From Qipengyuania marisflavi (GTDB lineage: Bacteria > Pseudomonadota > Alphaproteobacteria > Sphingomonadales > Sphingomonadaceae), in assembly GCF_005884405.1 (NCBI RefSeq), contig NZ_VCAO01000001.1, forward strand, positions 862,304 to 926,303: a stretch of 64,000 bases of DNA, in the 5' to 3' direction. The notes below the pieces were generated by a model, which was not told where the DNA came from, did no database searches, and saw only the letters and a list, made by a program, of their open reading frames with translations. A program made the translations under genes and the position numbers. Shown one piece after another: positions 1 to 10,291 of the stretch. Position 1 is the stretch's first letter, and each line of letters starts with the position of its first letter.

Positions 1-1763
1 ATAGTGGCTGTGCGGTTGCCGATTCGGATGGCTGCCCGCGCAACCCCAGCTGGCGGATCACGGCGGACCGGGTCAGCTATGATCCGGTGGAAAACCGCAT
101 CCGTTTTCGCGGTGCCTATCTGGAACTGTTTGGCGCGCGCATCCTGCCGCTGCCCGGTCTTGCCATCCGCAGCGATGGCGGCGCTGTGGCAGGTTTTCTG
201 GTCCCTGATCTGCGGATATCGGAAAGCAACGGGGTCGAGGTTTCCGGCACCTATTACCTGCGCTTTGGCGATAACAAGGATTTGGCCGTCACCGGCTATG
301 TCTTCAGCGAAGCGCCGCCCATGCTATCGGCGCAGTGGCGGCATCTGACCGACAAGGGCGCGTATCAGATCACCGGCTATGCCACGCACAGCCGCCGCAT
401 CACCGATTTTACCGGCGTACCCACCAGCGAAAAAGATCCGCGCGGCTATATATTCGCCAATGGCAAGTTCCAGTTCGACCCGGAATGGAGCCTGACCGGA
501 TCGCTGCGTCTGGCCAGCGACCGCACCTTCCTGCGCCGCTATGACATCAGCCGCGATGACCGGCTGCGTTCGATGGTCGAGCTGGAGCGAATTGACGAAC
601 AGTCTTATTTCTCGCTCGCCGGTTGGGCGACGCAGACGCTGCGGCTGAACCAGCAGCAGGGCCAGGTGCCGATTGCCCTGCCCGTCCTGGATTACCGGCG
701 GCGGCTTCAGGACCCGGTGCTGGGCGGACAGGTCGAATTGCAGGCCAACACGCTGGCGATCCAGCGCACTGCGGGTCAGGACACCCAGCGCGCCTTTGCC
801 AAGGCGCAGTGGGATTTGCGCCGCGTTACCTCGCTGGGGCAGGTCTTCACCCTGACCGGGCTGGTGCGCGGCGATGTCTATCATTCCGACGAGAATTTCC
901 TGACCACCACGTCGAGCTATCGCGGCACGCCCGGATGGCAGACGCGCGGCGTGGCGCTGGGCGCGCTGGATGTGGAATGGCCGTTTGTCGGAACCCTGTT
1001 TGGCGGCGAACAGGTGCTGACCCCGCGCATCCAGCTGTTTGCTTCCCCGCCGATCCGTAATCTGGCGATTCCCAATGAAGATTCGCGCGCGATCGATCTG
1101 GAGGATACCAACCTCTTCGCACTCAACCGCTTTCCCGGTTATGACCGTATCGAGGATGGCGCGCGCATCACTTACGGCGTCGACTGGGAATTGCGCATTC
1201 CCGATTTCGAAGTGCGCACCACTTTCGGCCAGTCCTACCGGCTCGACAGCGCACGTGAGATCCTGCCCGATGGCACAGGCCTGAGCGAGCGCGTGTCCGA
1301 CTTCGTGGGCCGCACGCAGGTGCGTTATCGCGATTTCGTCAAGCTCACGCATCGCTACCGGCTCGACAAGGACAATCTGGCGATCCGCCGGAACGAGATC
1401 GACTCCACCATCGGCACCAGCCGCACCTATGCCGAGCTTGGCTATCTGCGGCTTAACCGCAATATCGCCGGGCTGGAGGATTTGCAGGACCGCGAGGAAG
1501 CACGCGCCGCAGTGCGGGTGGCCTTTGCCAAATACTGGTCGGTCTTCGGGTCGGGCGTGTTCAACCTGACCGACCGCGAAGAAGATCCCAGTTTTCAATC
1601 CGATGGCTTCGATCCGATTCGCACGCGGCTGGGTGTCGCCTATCAGGATGACTGTATGGAAATGGGCCTGACCTGGCGGCGCGACTACATCACTTCGGGC
1701 GATGCGCAGCGCGGCGATACCTTCCAGCTGTATTTCAGCTTGCGAAATCTGGGCTTTCGCTGA
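1..1763 (+). CDS. lptD: LPS-assembly protein LptD, C-terminal part (5' end outside window)
   Basis: Outer-membrane beta-barrel that, with LptE, inserts lipopolysaccharide into the outer leaflet. The frame is open from base 3, giving 586 visible residues. The first residues (NPSWRITADRVSYDP) resemble the end of the OstA/LptA-like periplasmic domain, and the rest is the long barrel rich in alternating aromatic and polar strands, ending in an aromatic/Arg residue (NLGFR) as barrels do. surA follows on the same strand after about 120 bases, as in the lptD-surA-pdxA-rsmA order of many proteobacteria. The N-terminus and signal peptide lie before the window. An in-frame GTG at 87 is internal and not the real start. 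Confidence 0.93.
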   Translation, partial: SGCAVADSDGCPRNPSWRITADRVSYDPVENRIRFRGAYLELFGARILPLPGLAIRSDGGAVAGFLVPDLRISESNGVEVSGTYYLRFGDNKDLAVTGYVFSEAPPMLSAQWRHLTDKGAYQITGYATHSRRITDFTGVPTSEKDPRGYIFANGKFQFDPEWSLTGSLRLASDRTFLRRYDISRDDRLRSMVELERIDEQSYFSLAGWATQTLRLNQQQGQVPIALPVLDYRRRLQDPVLGGQVELQANTLAIQRTAGQDTQRAFAKAQWDLRRVTSLGQVFTLTGLVRGDVYHSDENFLTTTSSYRGTPGWQTRGVALGALDVEWPFVGTLFGGEQVLTPRIQLFASPPIRNLAIPNEDSRAIDLEDTNLFALNRFPGYDRIEDGARITYGVDWELRIPDFEVRTTFGQSYRLDSAREILPDGTGLSERVSDFVGRTQVRYRDFVKLTHRYRLDKDNLAIRRNEIDSTIGTSRTYAELGYLRLNRNIAGLEDLQDREEARAAVRVAFAKYWSVFGSGVFNLTDREEDPSFQSDGFDPIRTRLGVAYQDDCMEMGLTWRRDYITSGDAQRGDTFQLYFSLRNLGFR

Positions 1764-1886
1764 TCCGCCCCCGTTGGCAGCAGCGAACAAAAGCGCTATC
1801 CGCGCCTCCGCAATAAGCTACGGTTAAGCCGGCAGGCCGCATTGGCGGCATCAATCGGGCGCCATATGAGCGCCGCAACTGAGTAT

Positions 1887-3233
1887 ATGCGTGTGACTGC
1901 AAAGACCATTTCCAAGCTGCTTACCTTCGCCGCCGCCGCAGGAATGGCCACTGCGCCCATCGCGGTCCAGGCCCAATCGGCGACGGACAATACGTTGGAC
2001 CTGCCCGCGAATTTCTCGATGCTGGGCGATACCAACCCCAATATCCGCAAGGCGACGGCAGTGGTGAACGGGTCGGTGATTACCGGCACTGATGTCGATC
2101 ACCGTGTCGCCCTGCTGGTGGCCGCCAATCGTACCGAGCTGCCTGCCGACGAGTTGCAGCGGGTCCGCACCCAGGTGCTGCGCAATCTGATCGACGAAAC
2201 GCTGCAAATCCAGGCCGCCACTGCTCAGGAGCTGGCGATTACCTCTGAAGAAATCGACCAGACTTACGCGCGTGTTGCCGCGCAGAATTTCGGCCAGCGC
2301 GCCGATGCTATGGACGAATATCTCGCGAGCATCGGTTCCTCGCCCGGCTCGCTCAAGCGCCAGATCGCCGGCGAGCTGGCGTGGCAGCGCCTGATGAGCC
2401 GCAATGTCGCGCCGTTCGTCAATGTCTCCGCCGAAGAGGTGAACGAGCTGATTACCCGGCTCGAAGCGTCGCGCGGCACCGATGAATACCGGATCGGCGA
2501 GATTTTCCTCTCGTCCACACCCGAAAGCGCGGCCACCGTACAGGCCAATGCCGAAAAGATTGTCGAACAATTGCGTCAGGGCGGCAGCTTTGTTGCCTAT
2601 GCCCGCCAGTTCTCGCAGGCCTCCACTGCCGCAGTGGGCGGCGACCTTGGCTGGATCCAGCTGGGTCAGCTCAAGAACGCCCAGCTGGAAGCAGTGGCGC
2701 GTGAAATGCAGCCCGGCCAGCTGGTTGGCCCGGTCAGCATTCCCGGCGGCGTATCGATCCTCTATCTGATCGACAAGCGCCAGATCCTGATGGCTGATCC
2801 GCGTGATGCGCTGCTCTCGCTCAAGCAGATCCAGATCACGTTCGAGCCGGGCACCACGCAAGAGGAAAACCGCGGCAAGCTCGACCGCTTTGTCGCCGGT
2901 GTTCAGGCAATGCGCGGCTGCGGCGATGCTGAAACCGCTGCTCCGGCTCTGGGCGCGACGGTGGTCACCAATGACCAGATCCGCGTGCGCTCACTGCCTG
3001 AACAATTGCAGGACATCGTGCTTAATCTGCAGCTTGGCCAGACCACCCCGCCCTTCGGTTCTGCCGAGGAAGGCGTGCGCGTGCTGATGCTGTGCGGACG
3101 TGACGATCCCAAGCTCGAATCCGGCCCTGACTTCGACACGCTGATGGGTCAGCTGGAAGACGAACGCATTAACAAGCGCGCGCAAAGTTATCTGCGTGAT
3201 CTGCGTAATGACGCTTACATCGAGTATAATTGA
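1887..3233 (+). CDS. surA: SurA-like periplasmic peptidyl-prolyl isomerase/chaperone
   Basis: Periplasmic chaperone that escorts barrel proteins such as LptD to the BAM complex. 448 residues: signal peptide (MRVTAKTISK, then a hydrophobic stretch ending in AVQAQ), SurA N-domain, one recognisable parvulin domain at about residues 200-300 (GGDLGWIQLGQL), and a second, degenerate one at about 305-410. No clear ribosome site separates the candidate starts ATG 1887, ATG 1866 and TTG 1842. I prefer 1887 because it gives a short basic n-region. The stop overlaps the TTG start of pdxA, so the two are probably translationally coupled. Confidence 0.92.
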   Translation: MRVTAKTISKLLTFAAAAGMATAPIAVQAQSATDNTLDLPANFSMLGDTNPNIRKATAVVNGSVITGTDVDHRVALLVAANRTELPADELQRVRTQVLRNLIDETLQIQAATAQELAITSEEIDQTYARVAAQNFGQRADAMDEYLASIGSSPGSLKRQIAGELAWQRLMSRNVAPFVNVSAEEVNELITRLEASRGTDEYRIGEIFLSSTPESAATVQANAEKIVEQLRQGGSFVAYARQFSQASTAAVGGDLGWIQLGQLKNAQLEAVAREMQPGQLVGPVSIPGGVSILYLIDKRQILMADPRDALLSLKQIQITFEPGTTQEENRGKLDRFVAGVQAMRGCGDAETAAPALGATVVTNDQIRVRSLPEQLQDIVLNLQLGQTTPPFGSAEEGVRVLMLCGRDDPKLESGPDFDTLMGQLEDERINKRAQSYLRDLRNDAYIEYN

Positions 3234-4243
3234 CAGCGCCGCTTAAACCCCTCGCGGTCTCGCTTGGCGATCCCGCGGGGATCGGTCCCGAGCTGATTGT
3301 CGAAGCCTGGGCGCAGCGTGACAGCGCGGGCCTGAAGCCGTTCTTCGTGATCGGCGGCAAGGCGGTGATCGAGGCTGCGGCCAGGACACGCGGCATTGCG
3401 CTGAGTGTCACGGCAATCGACGATCCAGATCAGGCGGGCGGCGTCTTTGCGGACGCGCTGCCGGTACTGGGCGCGTTCGACAGTCCCTATACCCCCGGCA
3501 CGCCCGATGCGGCTGGTGCGCAGCTGGCGCTGGCTTCGCTGGAACGCGGTGCCGAGATTGCGCGGCTGGGATTGGCCAGCGGGCTGGTAACCGCACCCGT
3601 GGCGAAAAGCGCGCTGGTGGCTGTCGGCTTCCAGCACCCCGGCCAGACCGAATATCTCGCCGCCGCCTGCGGGCGGCCCGAACATGACGCGGTGATGATG
3701 CTCGCCGGGCCAAGCCTGCGGGCAGTGCCGCTGACGGTCCATTGCGCGCTGGGCGACGTGCCGGCGCTGCTCACCGCCGATCTGATCAAGCACAAGGCAC
3801 GTATCGTTGCCGAGGCACTGCGCCGCGATTTCGGTATTGCCGCACCGCGGCTGGCAGTGGCGGGGCTGAACCCCCATGCCGGCGAAGGCGGACAGTTCGG
3901 CAGCGAAGAAGCGGCGATCATCGCGCCCGCCATCGCCGCTTTGCGCAGCGAAGGGCTGGACGTGGTCGGACCGATCCCCGGCGATGCGCTGTTCACCCCG
4001 CGTATGCGCGAAACCTATGATGCGGCGTTGGCGATGTATCACGATCAGGCGCTGATCCCGCTCAAGGCGCTCGACTTCGATGCCGGAGTGAATGTCACGC
4101 TGGGCCTGCCGATTGTGCGCACCAGTCCCGATCACGGCACGGCTTTCGATATTGCGGGCAAGAATATCGCCGACCCCGGCGCGATGATCGCGGCGCTGCG
4201 GATGGCGGGCGAGTGTGCGGCAGGGCGGGCTTCGCATGACTGA
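3230..4243 (+). CDS. pdxA: 4-hydroxythreonine-4-phosphate dehydrogenase
   Basis: Oxidises 4-phosphohydroxy-L-threonine in the DXP-dependent vitamin B6 pathway; cytoplasmic, metal- and NAD-dependent. 337 residues, normal length. Visible family signatures are [10 protein letters not shown] near the N-terminus, [10 protein letters not shown], the metal-site segment with AMYHDQ, and [17 protein letters not shown] near the C-terminus. The start is a TTG that overlaps the surA stop (TTGA); no ATG or GTG lies between it and the first conserved motif. The 3' end overlaps rsmA by 8 bases, consistent with one transcript from lptD to rsmA. Confidence 0.95.
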   Translation: MTAPLKPLAVSLGDPAGIGPELIVEAWAQRDSAGLKPFFVIGGKAVIEAAARTRGIALSVTAIDDPDQAGGVFADALPVLGAFDSPYTPGTPDAAGAQLALASLERGAEIARLGLASGLVTAPVAKSALVAVGFQHPGQTEYLAAACGRPEHDAVMMLAGPSLRAVPLTVHCALGDVPALLTADLIKHKARIVAEALRRDFGIAAPRLAVAGLNPHAGEGGQFGSEEAAIIAPAIAALRSEGLDVVGPIPGDALFTPRMRETYDAALAMYHDQALIPLKALDFDAGVNVTLGLPIVRTSPDHGTAFDIAGKNIADPGAMIAALRMAGECAAGRASHD

Positions 4244-5057
4244 CCTGCCTCCTTTACGCGAGGTCATCGCCCGTCACGGCCTCACCGCCTCCAAGGCGCT
4301 CGGCCAGAACTTCCTGTTGGATGAACAATTGCTCAGCCGCATCGCCGCGCTGCCCGGCAATTTGACCGGCAAAGCAGTGCTGGAAATCGGCCCCGGCCCC
4401 GGCGGCCTGACCCGTGCGCTGCTGCGCGCCGGAGCGCGGGTTACCGCCGTGGAGATGGACCGCCGCTGCCTGCCCGCGCTGGCCGAACTGGAAGCCGCCT
4501 TCCCCGGCCAGCTGCGCGTGGTCGAAGGCGATGCGATGAAGATCGGTCATGACGATCTGATGGGCGAGCCTTACGCCGTGGTCGCCAATCTGCCTTATAA
4601 TGTCGGCACCGCATTGTTCGTGCGCTGGCTGGGCGGGGAGCACTGGCCGCCCCGGTGGACCAGCCTGACGCTGATGTTCCAGCAAGAGGTCGCCCAGCGC
4701 ATCGTCGCGGCTCCGGGCAGCTCGGCCTATGGCCGCCTCGCCGTGCTGGCCGGATGGCGCAGCGCCGCCGCGCTGGCGATGAAAGTCCACCGCAGCGCCT
4801 TCACCCCGCCGCCCAAAGTGATGAGCGCCATCGTCCACGTCACGCCCGCCGCCATGCCCGATGGCGTCAGCGCCAGAACGCTGGAGCGCGTCACCGAAGC
4901 CGCCTTCGGCCAACGCCGCAAAATGCTGCGCCAGAGCTTGAAAGGCTTGCCCGGCGCAGTCGAGGCGCTGGAGACATTGGGAATCGAACCAACCCGGCGC
5001 GCCGAAACGCTGAGTGTGGCGGAGTTTGTGGCAGTGGCGCGGGTGTTAGCTGATTAA
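4236..5057 (+). CDS. rsmA: 16S rRNA (adenine-1518/1519-N6) dimethyltransferase
   Basis: KsgA-type enzyme that dimethylates two adjacent adenines in the helix 45 loop of 16S rRNA during late 30S maturation, using SAM. 273 residues. Signatures: ALGQNFLLD, the SAM-binding loop [11 protein letters not shown], and the catalytic NLPYN motif ([10 protein letters not shown]). I chose ATG 4236 ([10 protein letters not shown]), which overlaps the pdxA stop by 8 bases, over a start seven codons upstream. It is the last gene of the conserved cluster; about 95 AT-richer bases follow before the next gene. Confidence 0.96.
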   Translation: MTDLPPLREVIARHGLTASKALGQNFLLDEQLLSRIAALPGNLTGKAVLEIGPGPGGLTRALLRAGARVTAVEMDRRCLPALAELEAAFPGQLRVVEGDAMKIGHDDLMGEPYAVVANLPYNVGTALFVRWLGGEHWPPRWTSLTLMFQQEVAQRIVAAPGSSAYGRLAVLAGWRSAAALAMKVHRSAFTPPPKVMSAIVHVTPAAMPDGVSARTLERVTEAAFGQRRKMLRQSLKGLPGAVEALETLGIEPTRRAETLSVAEFVAVARVLAD

Positions 5058-5151
5058 ATGACACCCAGCAGTAACTAGAAATCAGTTTGTCCATTTCACT
5101 GATTTGCCATATTAAATTAATTAGAAACCATTGCAAGGAAGGTTCATCGCC

Positions 5152-5826
5152 GTGATAGGAATCATCTTAGGTGTTCTGGCAATGCTCGCAACGGGGCCAG
5201 TGAAATCCGAAGCAAAAGGAAGTCCGTCGAGATGGGTCCTCGCTAGTGACTTATCCGCCATCGACAGCACGAGTGCCAGTACTATTTTCGAAATTGTAAT
5301 AGATGACAAAGGTCGTCCAATTCGCTGCGCTATCGTGGTTGAAAGTGGCTCAGATGATCTGGATCGTGCCGTATGTAATGCAATTTTAAAACGAGCACGT
5401 TTCAAACCGGCAAAAGACATAGAAGGAACACCTGTTTACTCGATTCGAAGAGACAAGGTGATATGGAAACCTCAAGCCTATGGGAGCAATAGCCATATTG
5501 ATAATGCGGACGTGATGCTTTCGTCGTCAGAGATCGAAGTAGAAAGCCCGATCTTTGCTGAAATCATCGTTACGCTCAATCCTGTAGCCAACCAGACGGC
5601 ATGCCACGTCACGGACACAAGCGGCGATCAAAAATTGGACGAATTGGCATGCTCGATCATTAAACAGCCAGAGTTCTCAGCTCCTTTAACTGATAATTCC
5701 GGTAATTACGTCAGGGGTCTCAGATCATGGTTGATTGCATTCACTCATGGTCCCACCACTGAATTGCAGATTACATTGGGTACTGAAACGGATGTCCGCG
5801 TAGTCAAGCGAAGAGCGCTTCGTTAA
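5152..5826 (+). CDS. Exported protein with two tandem TonB-C-like domains
   Basis: 224 residues with an N-terminal signal peptide ([15 protein letters not shown]). Two repeats resemble the TonB C-terminal fold common in sphingomonad envelope proteins. The first (about 46-108) contains [17 protein letters not shown], the second (about 134-200) [17 protein letters not shown]: both C-x15-C, with SG and LD at the same positions. There is no transmembrane anchor with a proline-rich linker, so it is not a classical TonB. GTG 5152 is chosen because AAGGAAGG (5135-5142) lies at proper spacing. Base composition is much more AT-rich than the neighbours, suggesting acquisition. The stop overlaps the convergent malate synthase stop (shared TTAA region). 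Exact function unknown. Confidence 0.75.
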   Translation: MIGIILGVLAMLATGPVKSEAKGSPSRWVLASDLSAIDSTSASTIFEIVIDDKGRPIRCAIVVESGSDDLDRAVCNAILKRARFKPAKDIEGTPVYSIRRDKVIWKPQAYGSNSHIDNADVMLSSSEIEVESPIFAEIIVTLNPVANQTACHVTDTSGDQKLDELACSIIKQPEFSAPLTDNSGNYVRGLRSWLIAFTHGPTTELQITLGTETDVRVVKRRALR

Positions 5827-7922
5827 ATAGCCTCCTTCGCCCGCGCTCGCCATTTATGCAGCAGCGGTTCGGTATAGCCGCTGGGCTGCTCCGCACCCTT
5901 GAAGATCAGATCCTTCGCGGCTGAAAACGCCGGGCCATCCTCGTTCTCCATCAGCGGCAGATAGAACGGGTCGCCTGCGTTCTGCTGGTCCACCTTGGCG
6001 GCCATGCGGCGCAGCGCGTCCATCACCTGATCCTCGCTCACCACGCCGTGGAGCAGCCAGTTGGCGATATGCTGCGATGAAATGCGCAGTGTCGCGCGGT
6101 CTTCCATCAGGCCGACGTCGTTCAGATCGGGCACTTTGGAACAGCCCACCCCGGCATCGATCCAGCGTACGACATAACCCAGCAGGCCCTGGCAATTGTT
6201 GTCCAGCTCGGCGCGGATTTCCTCGTCGGACCAGTTGGTGCCCGTGGCCAGCGGGATGGTCAGCAGATCCTCCAGCCCCGGCACATCGCCCAGTCCCTGC
6301 TGGATTTCGAACACATCCTCGCGGTGATAGTGGATCGCGTGCAGCGTGGCGGCGGTGGGGCTGGGCACCCAGGCGGTGTTGGCCCCGGCGCGCAGATGGC
6401 CGATCTTTTCCGCCATCATCTGGCCCATCAGATCGGGCGCGGCCCACATCCCCTTGCCGATCTGTGCGCGGCCTGACAGCCCGTGGCGCAGGCCGATGCC
6501 GACATTGCGTGCCTCGTAAGCCTTGAGCCACGGCGCATCCTTCATCGCGCCCTTGCGCTGCATCGGCCCCGCCTGCATCGACGTGTGAATCTCGTCCCCC
6601 GTACGGTCGAGAAAACCTGTGTTGATGAACACTATCCGGTCCTTCACCGCATGGATGCAGGCCCCCAGATTGGCCGAAGTCCGGCGTTCTTCATCCATCA
6701 CGCCCACTTTGATCGTGTGGCGCGGCAGTCTCAGCAAATCCTCCACCGCATCGAACAGATCATTGGTGAAAGCGCATTCTGCCGGTCCGTGCATCTTGGG
6801 TTTCACGATATAGATCGAACCCGTGCGGCTGTTGCCGAAGCGCCCCTTGCCCGCCACATCCAGCGCGCCGATTGCGCTGGTGATGACGGTGTCCATAATG
6901 CCTTCGGGAATCTCGCTGCCATCGGCCAGCAGGATCGCCGGATTCGTCATCAGATGGCCGACATTGCGCACGAACAGCAGGCTGCGGCCGGGCAGCGTAT
7001 GTTCACTGCCGTCAGGCGAGGTGTAGCGCTTGTCCTCGGCCAGCGTGCGCAGCTGTGTCTTGCCGCCCTTGTCAAAGCTCTCCTGCAAATCGCCGCGGAT
7101 CACGCCCAGCCAGTTGCGGTAAGCGAGCAGCTTGTCCTCGGCATCGACCGCCGCGACCGAATCTTCGCAATCGCAGATTGTCGTCAGCGCCGATTCCACC
7201 ACGATATCGCTGATCCCGGCCTGATCGCCCTTGCCCACCGGATGCGCGCGGTCGAACTGGACTTCGATATGCAGGCCATTGTTGCGGAACAGCAGGCCCT
7301 TGGCAGTCTTGCCGACATACTGGCGTTCATCGGCCAGCTTGCCGTCAGGTTCGTCGGCCATAGTGGCCCAGCTTTGACCCACCAGCGGCAACGCCTCGTC
7401 AAGGAACCGCCGCCCCGCCGCGATCACCGCTGCGCCGCGTTGCTGGTCGTAACCCCCCGGCCGGGCGGGCGGCGCGTCCAGCACATCGGTGCCGTAGAAA
7501 GCATCATACAGGCTGCCCCAGCGCGCATTGGCGGCGTTGAGCAGGAAGCGCGCGTTGAGCACCGGCACCACCAGCTGCGGCCCCGCCATCGCCGCGATCT
7601 CCGCATCGACATTCTGCGTGCCAATCGTGAAGGCGCCCGGTTCGGGGACCAGATAGCCGATCTCCTCGAGAAAGCTGCGGTAGGCGGCGGGATCAACTGA
7701 AGTCCCGCGCTGTGCCCGGTGCCAGTCGTCGAGCTGCTGCTGCAAGGCCTCCCGATGGGCCAGCAGAGCGCGGTTGCGCGGTGCGAATTCGGCCAGCAGC
7801 GCAGCGAAGCCATGCCAGAACGCCCCTGCATCATGGCCCAGCGGTGCCAGCACCTCACCCTCGATAAACGCCGCCAGGGCGGGATCGACACGCAGGTCGG
7901 CATGGGTGACAAAATTGCTCAT
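5823..7922 (-). CDS. glcB: Malate synthase G
   Basis: Condenses glyoxylate with acetyl-CoA to malate in the glyoxylate shunt or glycolate use; cytoplasmic monomer. 699 residues, close to the usual 700-725. Recognisable segments include YSLD-like N-terminal helices, [17 protein letters not shown] (metal and substrate site), [22 protein letters not shown] and [16 protein letters not shown] 7922 ([10 protein letters not shown]) is chosen because GAGGAG lies just upstream; an extension of 30 codons before it has no family resemblance. It converges with the AT-rich gene, with stops overlapping by 4 bases, and is divergent from the M20 hydrolase gene. No isocitrate lyase gene is in the window. Confidence 0.97.
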   Translation of the reverse strand: MSNFVTHADLRVDPALAAFIEGEVLAPLGHDAGAFWHGFAALLAEFAPRNRALLAHREALQQQLDDWHRAQRGTSVDPAAYRSFLEEIGYLVPEPGAFTIGTQNVDAEIAAMAGPQLVVPVLNARFLLNAANARWGSLYDAFYGTDVLDAPPARPGGYDQQRGAAVIAAGRRFLDEALPLVGQSWATMADEPDGKLADERQYVGKTAKGLLFRNNGLHIEVQFDRAHPVGKGDQAGISDIVVESALTTICDCEDSVAAVDAEDKLLAYRNWLGVIRGDLQESFDKGGKTQLRTLAEDKRYTSPDGSEHTLPGRSLLFVRNVGHLMTNPAILLADGSEIPEGIMDTVITSAIGALDVAGKGRFGNSRTGSIYIVKPKMHGPAECAFTNDLFDAVEDLLRLPRHTIKVGVMDEERRTSANLGACIHAVKDRIVFINTGFLDRTGDEIHTSMQAGPMQRKGAMKDAPWLKAYEARNVGIGLRHGLSGRAQIGKGMWAAPDLMGQMMAEKIGHLRAGANTAWVPSPTAATLHAIHYHREDVFEIQQGLGDVPGLEDLLTIPLATGTNWSDEEIRAELDNNCQGLLGYVVRWIDAGVGCSKVPDLNDVGLMEDRATLRISSQHIANWLLHGVVSEDQVMDALRRMAAKVDQQNAGDPFYLPLMENEDGPAFSAAKDLIFKGAEQPSGYTEPLLHKWRARAKEAI

Positions 7923-8069
7923 GAAACTCCTCGCATTTTCGCAAATCGTGAAACGTCTGAATTTCCGGGGAGGAGCGAGGGGTTCTATGGCCAAGCATCC
8001 ACGGCTTTGCAACCGCCAGAACGGGCGCGGGGGTGGACTCGGCAGACGCGGCGGTTAGAGACATTTCCG

Positions 8070-9278
8070 ATGAAACCGGAACATTCTCCCGAGGCGCTGC
8101 TTGCGGCGATTGATGCCGATACCATGCTGCGCGAGGTGCAGGATTGGGCGGCGATAAATACCGGCACTGCCAATGTTAGCGGGCTGGCGACGATGGCGGG
8201 CGTGCTCGCCAATGCCTTTTCCGCGCTGCCCGGCGATGTCGAACTGGTCGATCCCGCCCCCGTTACGGCGGTGGCCGCCGATGGCACGGAATTCGCAAAG
8301 CCGCATGGCCAGCACATGGTTCTGCGCGTCCGGCCCGAAGCGGAGCGGCGGCTGGTGCTGACCGGCCATATGGATACGGTGTTTCCCATTGATCACCCGT
8401 TTCAGGACCTGCGCTGGCTGGACGATGAGACGCTAAACGGTCCCGGCACGGCCGATATGAAGGGCGGCCTCAACGTCATCCTCCACACGCTGACCGCCTT
8501 TGAGCAAACCCCCGATGCCGCGCGGCTTGGCTATGACGTGATGATCAATTCGGACGAAGAAACCGGCAGCCTGGCCAGCCGCGACTTGATCGAGCAACTG
8601 GCGCGCGGGAAATATGCGGCGCTGACTTATGAACCTTCTGCATTGCCCGATGGCACACTGGCGCATTCGCGCGGCGGTACGGGAAATTATTCGATCACAA
8701 TCACCGGCAAATCGGCACATGCCGGTCGCAACCCGCATGAAGGTCGCAACGCCATTGTCGCGGCGGCCGATCTGGTATTGCGGATCAAGGCGCTGGAGGC
8801 GGAGGACATTACCGTCAACCCGGCCAAGATCGAGGGCGGTTCAGCAAACAATGTGGTGCCCGATCTGGCAGTGCTGCGGTTCAACATTCGCCCCAAATCA
8901 ACCGATGCGATGGGGCGGTTCGATAGTGAACTGAACGCTTTGCTGCGCACAATAGAGGTGCAGCATGAAGTGGGCGTTCACCGTCACGGCGGCGTTACCC
9001 GCCCGCCCAAGCCGGTCGATTCGCAGGCGCAGAAGTTGTTCGATCTGGTGCGCGACTGCGGTGCCCAGCTGGGCCAGACCATCGGCTGGAAATCCACCGG
9101 CGGCGTGTGTGACGGCAACAATATCGCAGCCTGCGGCGTGCCCGTGGTTGACACTATGGGGGTCCGCGGCGGCGCGATCCATTCGCCCGACGAGTTTATG
9201 ATAGTCCCATCACTCAGGGAACGCGCGGCGCTGTCCGCGCTGGTCCTCACCCGTCTTGCATCCGGAGAACATCTGTGA
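8070..9278 (+). CDS. M20-family metallohydrolase in an arginine succinyltransferase cluster
   Basis: 402-residue zinc hydrolase of the ArgE/DapE/carboxypeptidase G2 group. Metal and catalytic motifs are visible: LTGHMDTVF, GPGTADMKGG, NSDEETGS, and a dimerisation-domain stretch TGKSAHAGRNPHEGRNA. Start ATG 8070 (MKPEHSPEALL); the frame upstream to 7719 is not conserved-looking and overlaps glcB. It overlaps astA by 4 bases (GTGA), and astA overlaps astB, so the three form one operon. Inference: it may remove succinate from N-succinylglutamate, the step done by AstE in enterobacteria, because no astE is seen here. The substrate is not provable from sequence. Confidence 0.85.
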   Translation: MKPEHSPEALLAAIDADTMLREVQDWAAINTGTANVSGLATMAGVLANAFSALPGDVELVDPAPVTAVAADGTEFAKPHGQHMVLRVRPEAERRLVLTGHMDTVFPIDHPFQDLRWLDDETLNGPGTADMKGGLNVILHTLTAFEQTPDAARLGYDVMINSDEETGSLASRDLIEQLARGKYAALTYEPSALPDGTLAHSRGGTGNYSITITGKSAHAGRNPHEGRNAIVAAADLVLRIKALEAEDITVNPAKIEGGSANNVVPDLAVLRFNIRPKSTDAMGRFDSELNALLRTIEVQHEVGVHRHGGVTRPPKPVDSQAQKLFDLVRDCGAQLGQTIGWKSTGGVCDGNNIAACGVPVVDTMGVRGGAIHSPDEFMIVPSLRERAALSALVLTRLASGEHL

Positions 9279-10291
9279 GCTTTCGCTTGCGCGCCGCGCG
9301 CCCCGACGATCTCGAGCATCTGTATGAAATGGCCAAGCTGACCGGCGGCGGGTTCACCAATCTGCCCGCCGATCGCAAGGCGCTGGCTGCCAAGCTGGAA
9401 CGCGCACGGGCCGCATTTGCGCGCCGTGACGGCGAACTGGGCGATGACCAGTTTGTGCTGGTTTTGGAAAATACTGAGACCGGCCAGGTGCGCGGCACCT
9501 GCCAGATGTTCAGCCAGGTCGGCCAGCAACTGCCATTCTATTCCTATCGCCTCAACACGCTGACGCAGCATTCCCAAGAGCTGGACCGTACAGTGCGCGC
9601 CGAATTGCTCAGCCTGACCACCGATCTGGAAGGGTCGGCAGAGGTTGGTGGGCTGTTCCTGCACCCCGGTGAACGTGCCGGCGGGCTGGGCCTGCTGCTC
9701 GCCCGCAGCCGTTACCTGTTTATCGCCATGCACCGCAGCCGCTTTGCCGACCGCCTGCTGGCCGAATTGCGCGGCGTGATCGACGACCGTGGCGGGTCCC
9801 CCTTCTGGGACGGTGTGGCGGGCCGGTTCTTTGGCATGAGCTTTCAGGAAGCCGACTATTTCAACGCGATCAATGGCAACCAGTTTATTGCCGATCTGAT
9901 GCCCAAGCATCCCGTTTACGTCGCAATGCTGCAAGAAGAAGCGCGGCAGGTTATTGGCGTGCCGCACCCCAGTGGCCGCGCCGCAATGCGGATGCTGGAG
10001 AACGAAGGATTGGCGTTCGAGGGTTATGTCGACATTTTCGATGGCGGTCCCTCGATGACGGCACGCACCGATAATGTGAAAAGCGTGCGCGACGCCACGC
10101 CCGCCCGCGTCGGCCCGACCGATCTGGACCTTGGCGAACGCGCCCTGATTGCGACGGGCGAGCTGGACAGTTTCCGCTGCGCCTATGGTATGCGCGAGGT
10201 GTTGGAGGACGGCACGCTGGCCATCGACACGGTCTGCGCCGCAGCACTCGAAGTGGACACTGGTGACGAAGTGTGGAGCGTGGCGAGATGA
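9275..10291 (+). CDS. astA: Arginine N-succinyltransferase
   Basis: Transfers succinyl from succinyl-CoA to the alpha-amino group of arginine, first step of the AST pathway that releases arginine nitrogen. 338 residues, family length. The N-terminus RAARPDDLEHLYEMAKLTG matches AstA (usually RPxxxxDLxxLxxLA), followed by GGGFTNLPAD and EVGGLFLHPGERAGGLG, a GNAT-like acyl-CoA segment. GTG 9275 overlaps the stop of the M20 gene (GTGA). The 3' end overlaps astB (ATGA). Operon arrangement implies translational coupling. Confidence 0.95.
   Translation: MSFRLRAARPDDLEHLYEMAKLTGGGFTNLPADRKALAAKLERARAAFARRDGELGDDQFVLVLENTETGQVRGTCQMFSQVGQQLPFYSYRLNTLTQHSQELDRTVRAELLSLTTDLEGSAEVGGLFLHPGERAGGLGLLLARSRYLFIAMHRSRFADRLLAELRGVIDDRGGSPFWDGVAGRFFGMSFQEADYFNAINGNQFIADLMPKHPVYVAMLQEEARQVIGVPHPSGRAAMRMLENEGLAFEGYVDIFDGGPSMTARTDNVKSVRDATPARVGPTDLDLGERALIATGELDSFRCAYGMREVLEDGTLAIDTVCAAALEVDTGDEVWSVAR

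Noticed and set aside
324..1790. Long open frame on the minus strand opposite lptD
   Set aside because: Mirror of a high-GC coding region; composition is His/Arg/Gly-biased with no family motif, and the plus strand is clearly lptD. The same holds for 1851-2861, 3215-4267, 6483-7700, 26024-27259, 27434-29281, 42197-43633 and 54643-56022 opposite other real genes.
4978..4995. Resemblance to a tRNA T-arm (GGTTCGATTCC on the minus strand)
   Set aside because: Lies inside rsmA (codons for LGIEPTR); only four base pairs form, and no acceptor, D or anticodon arm is present.
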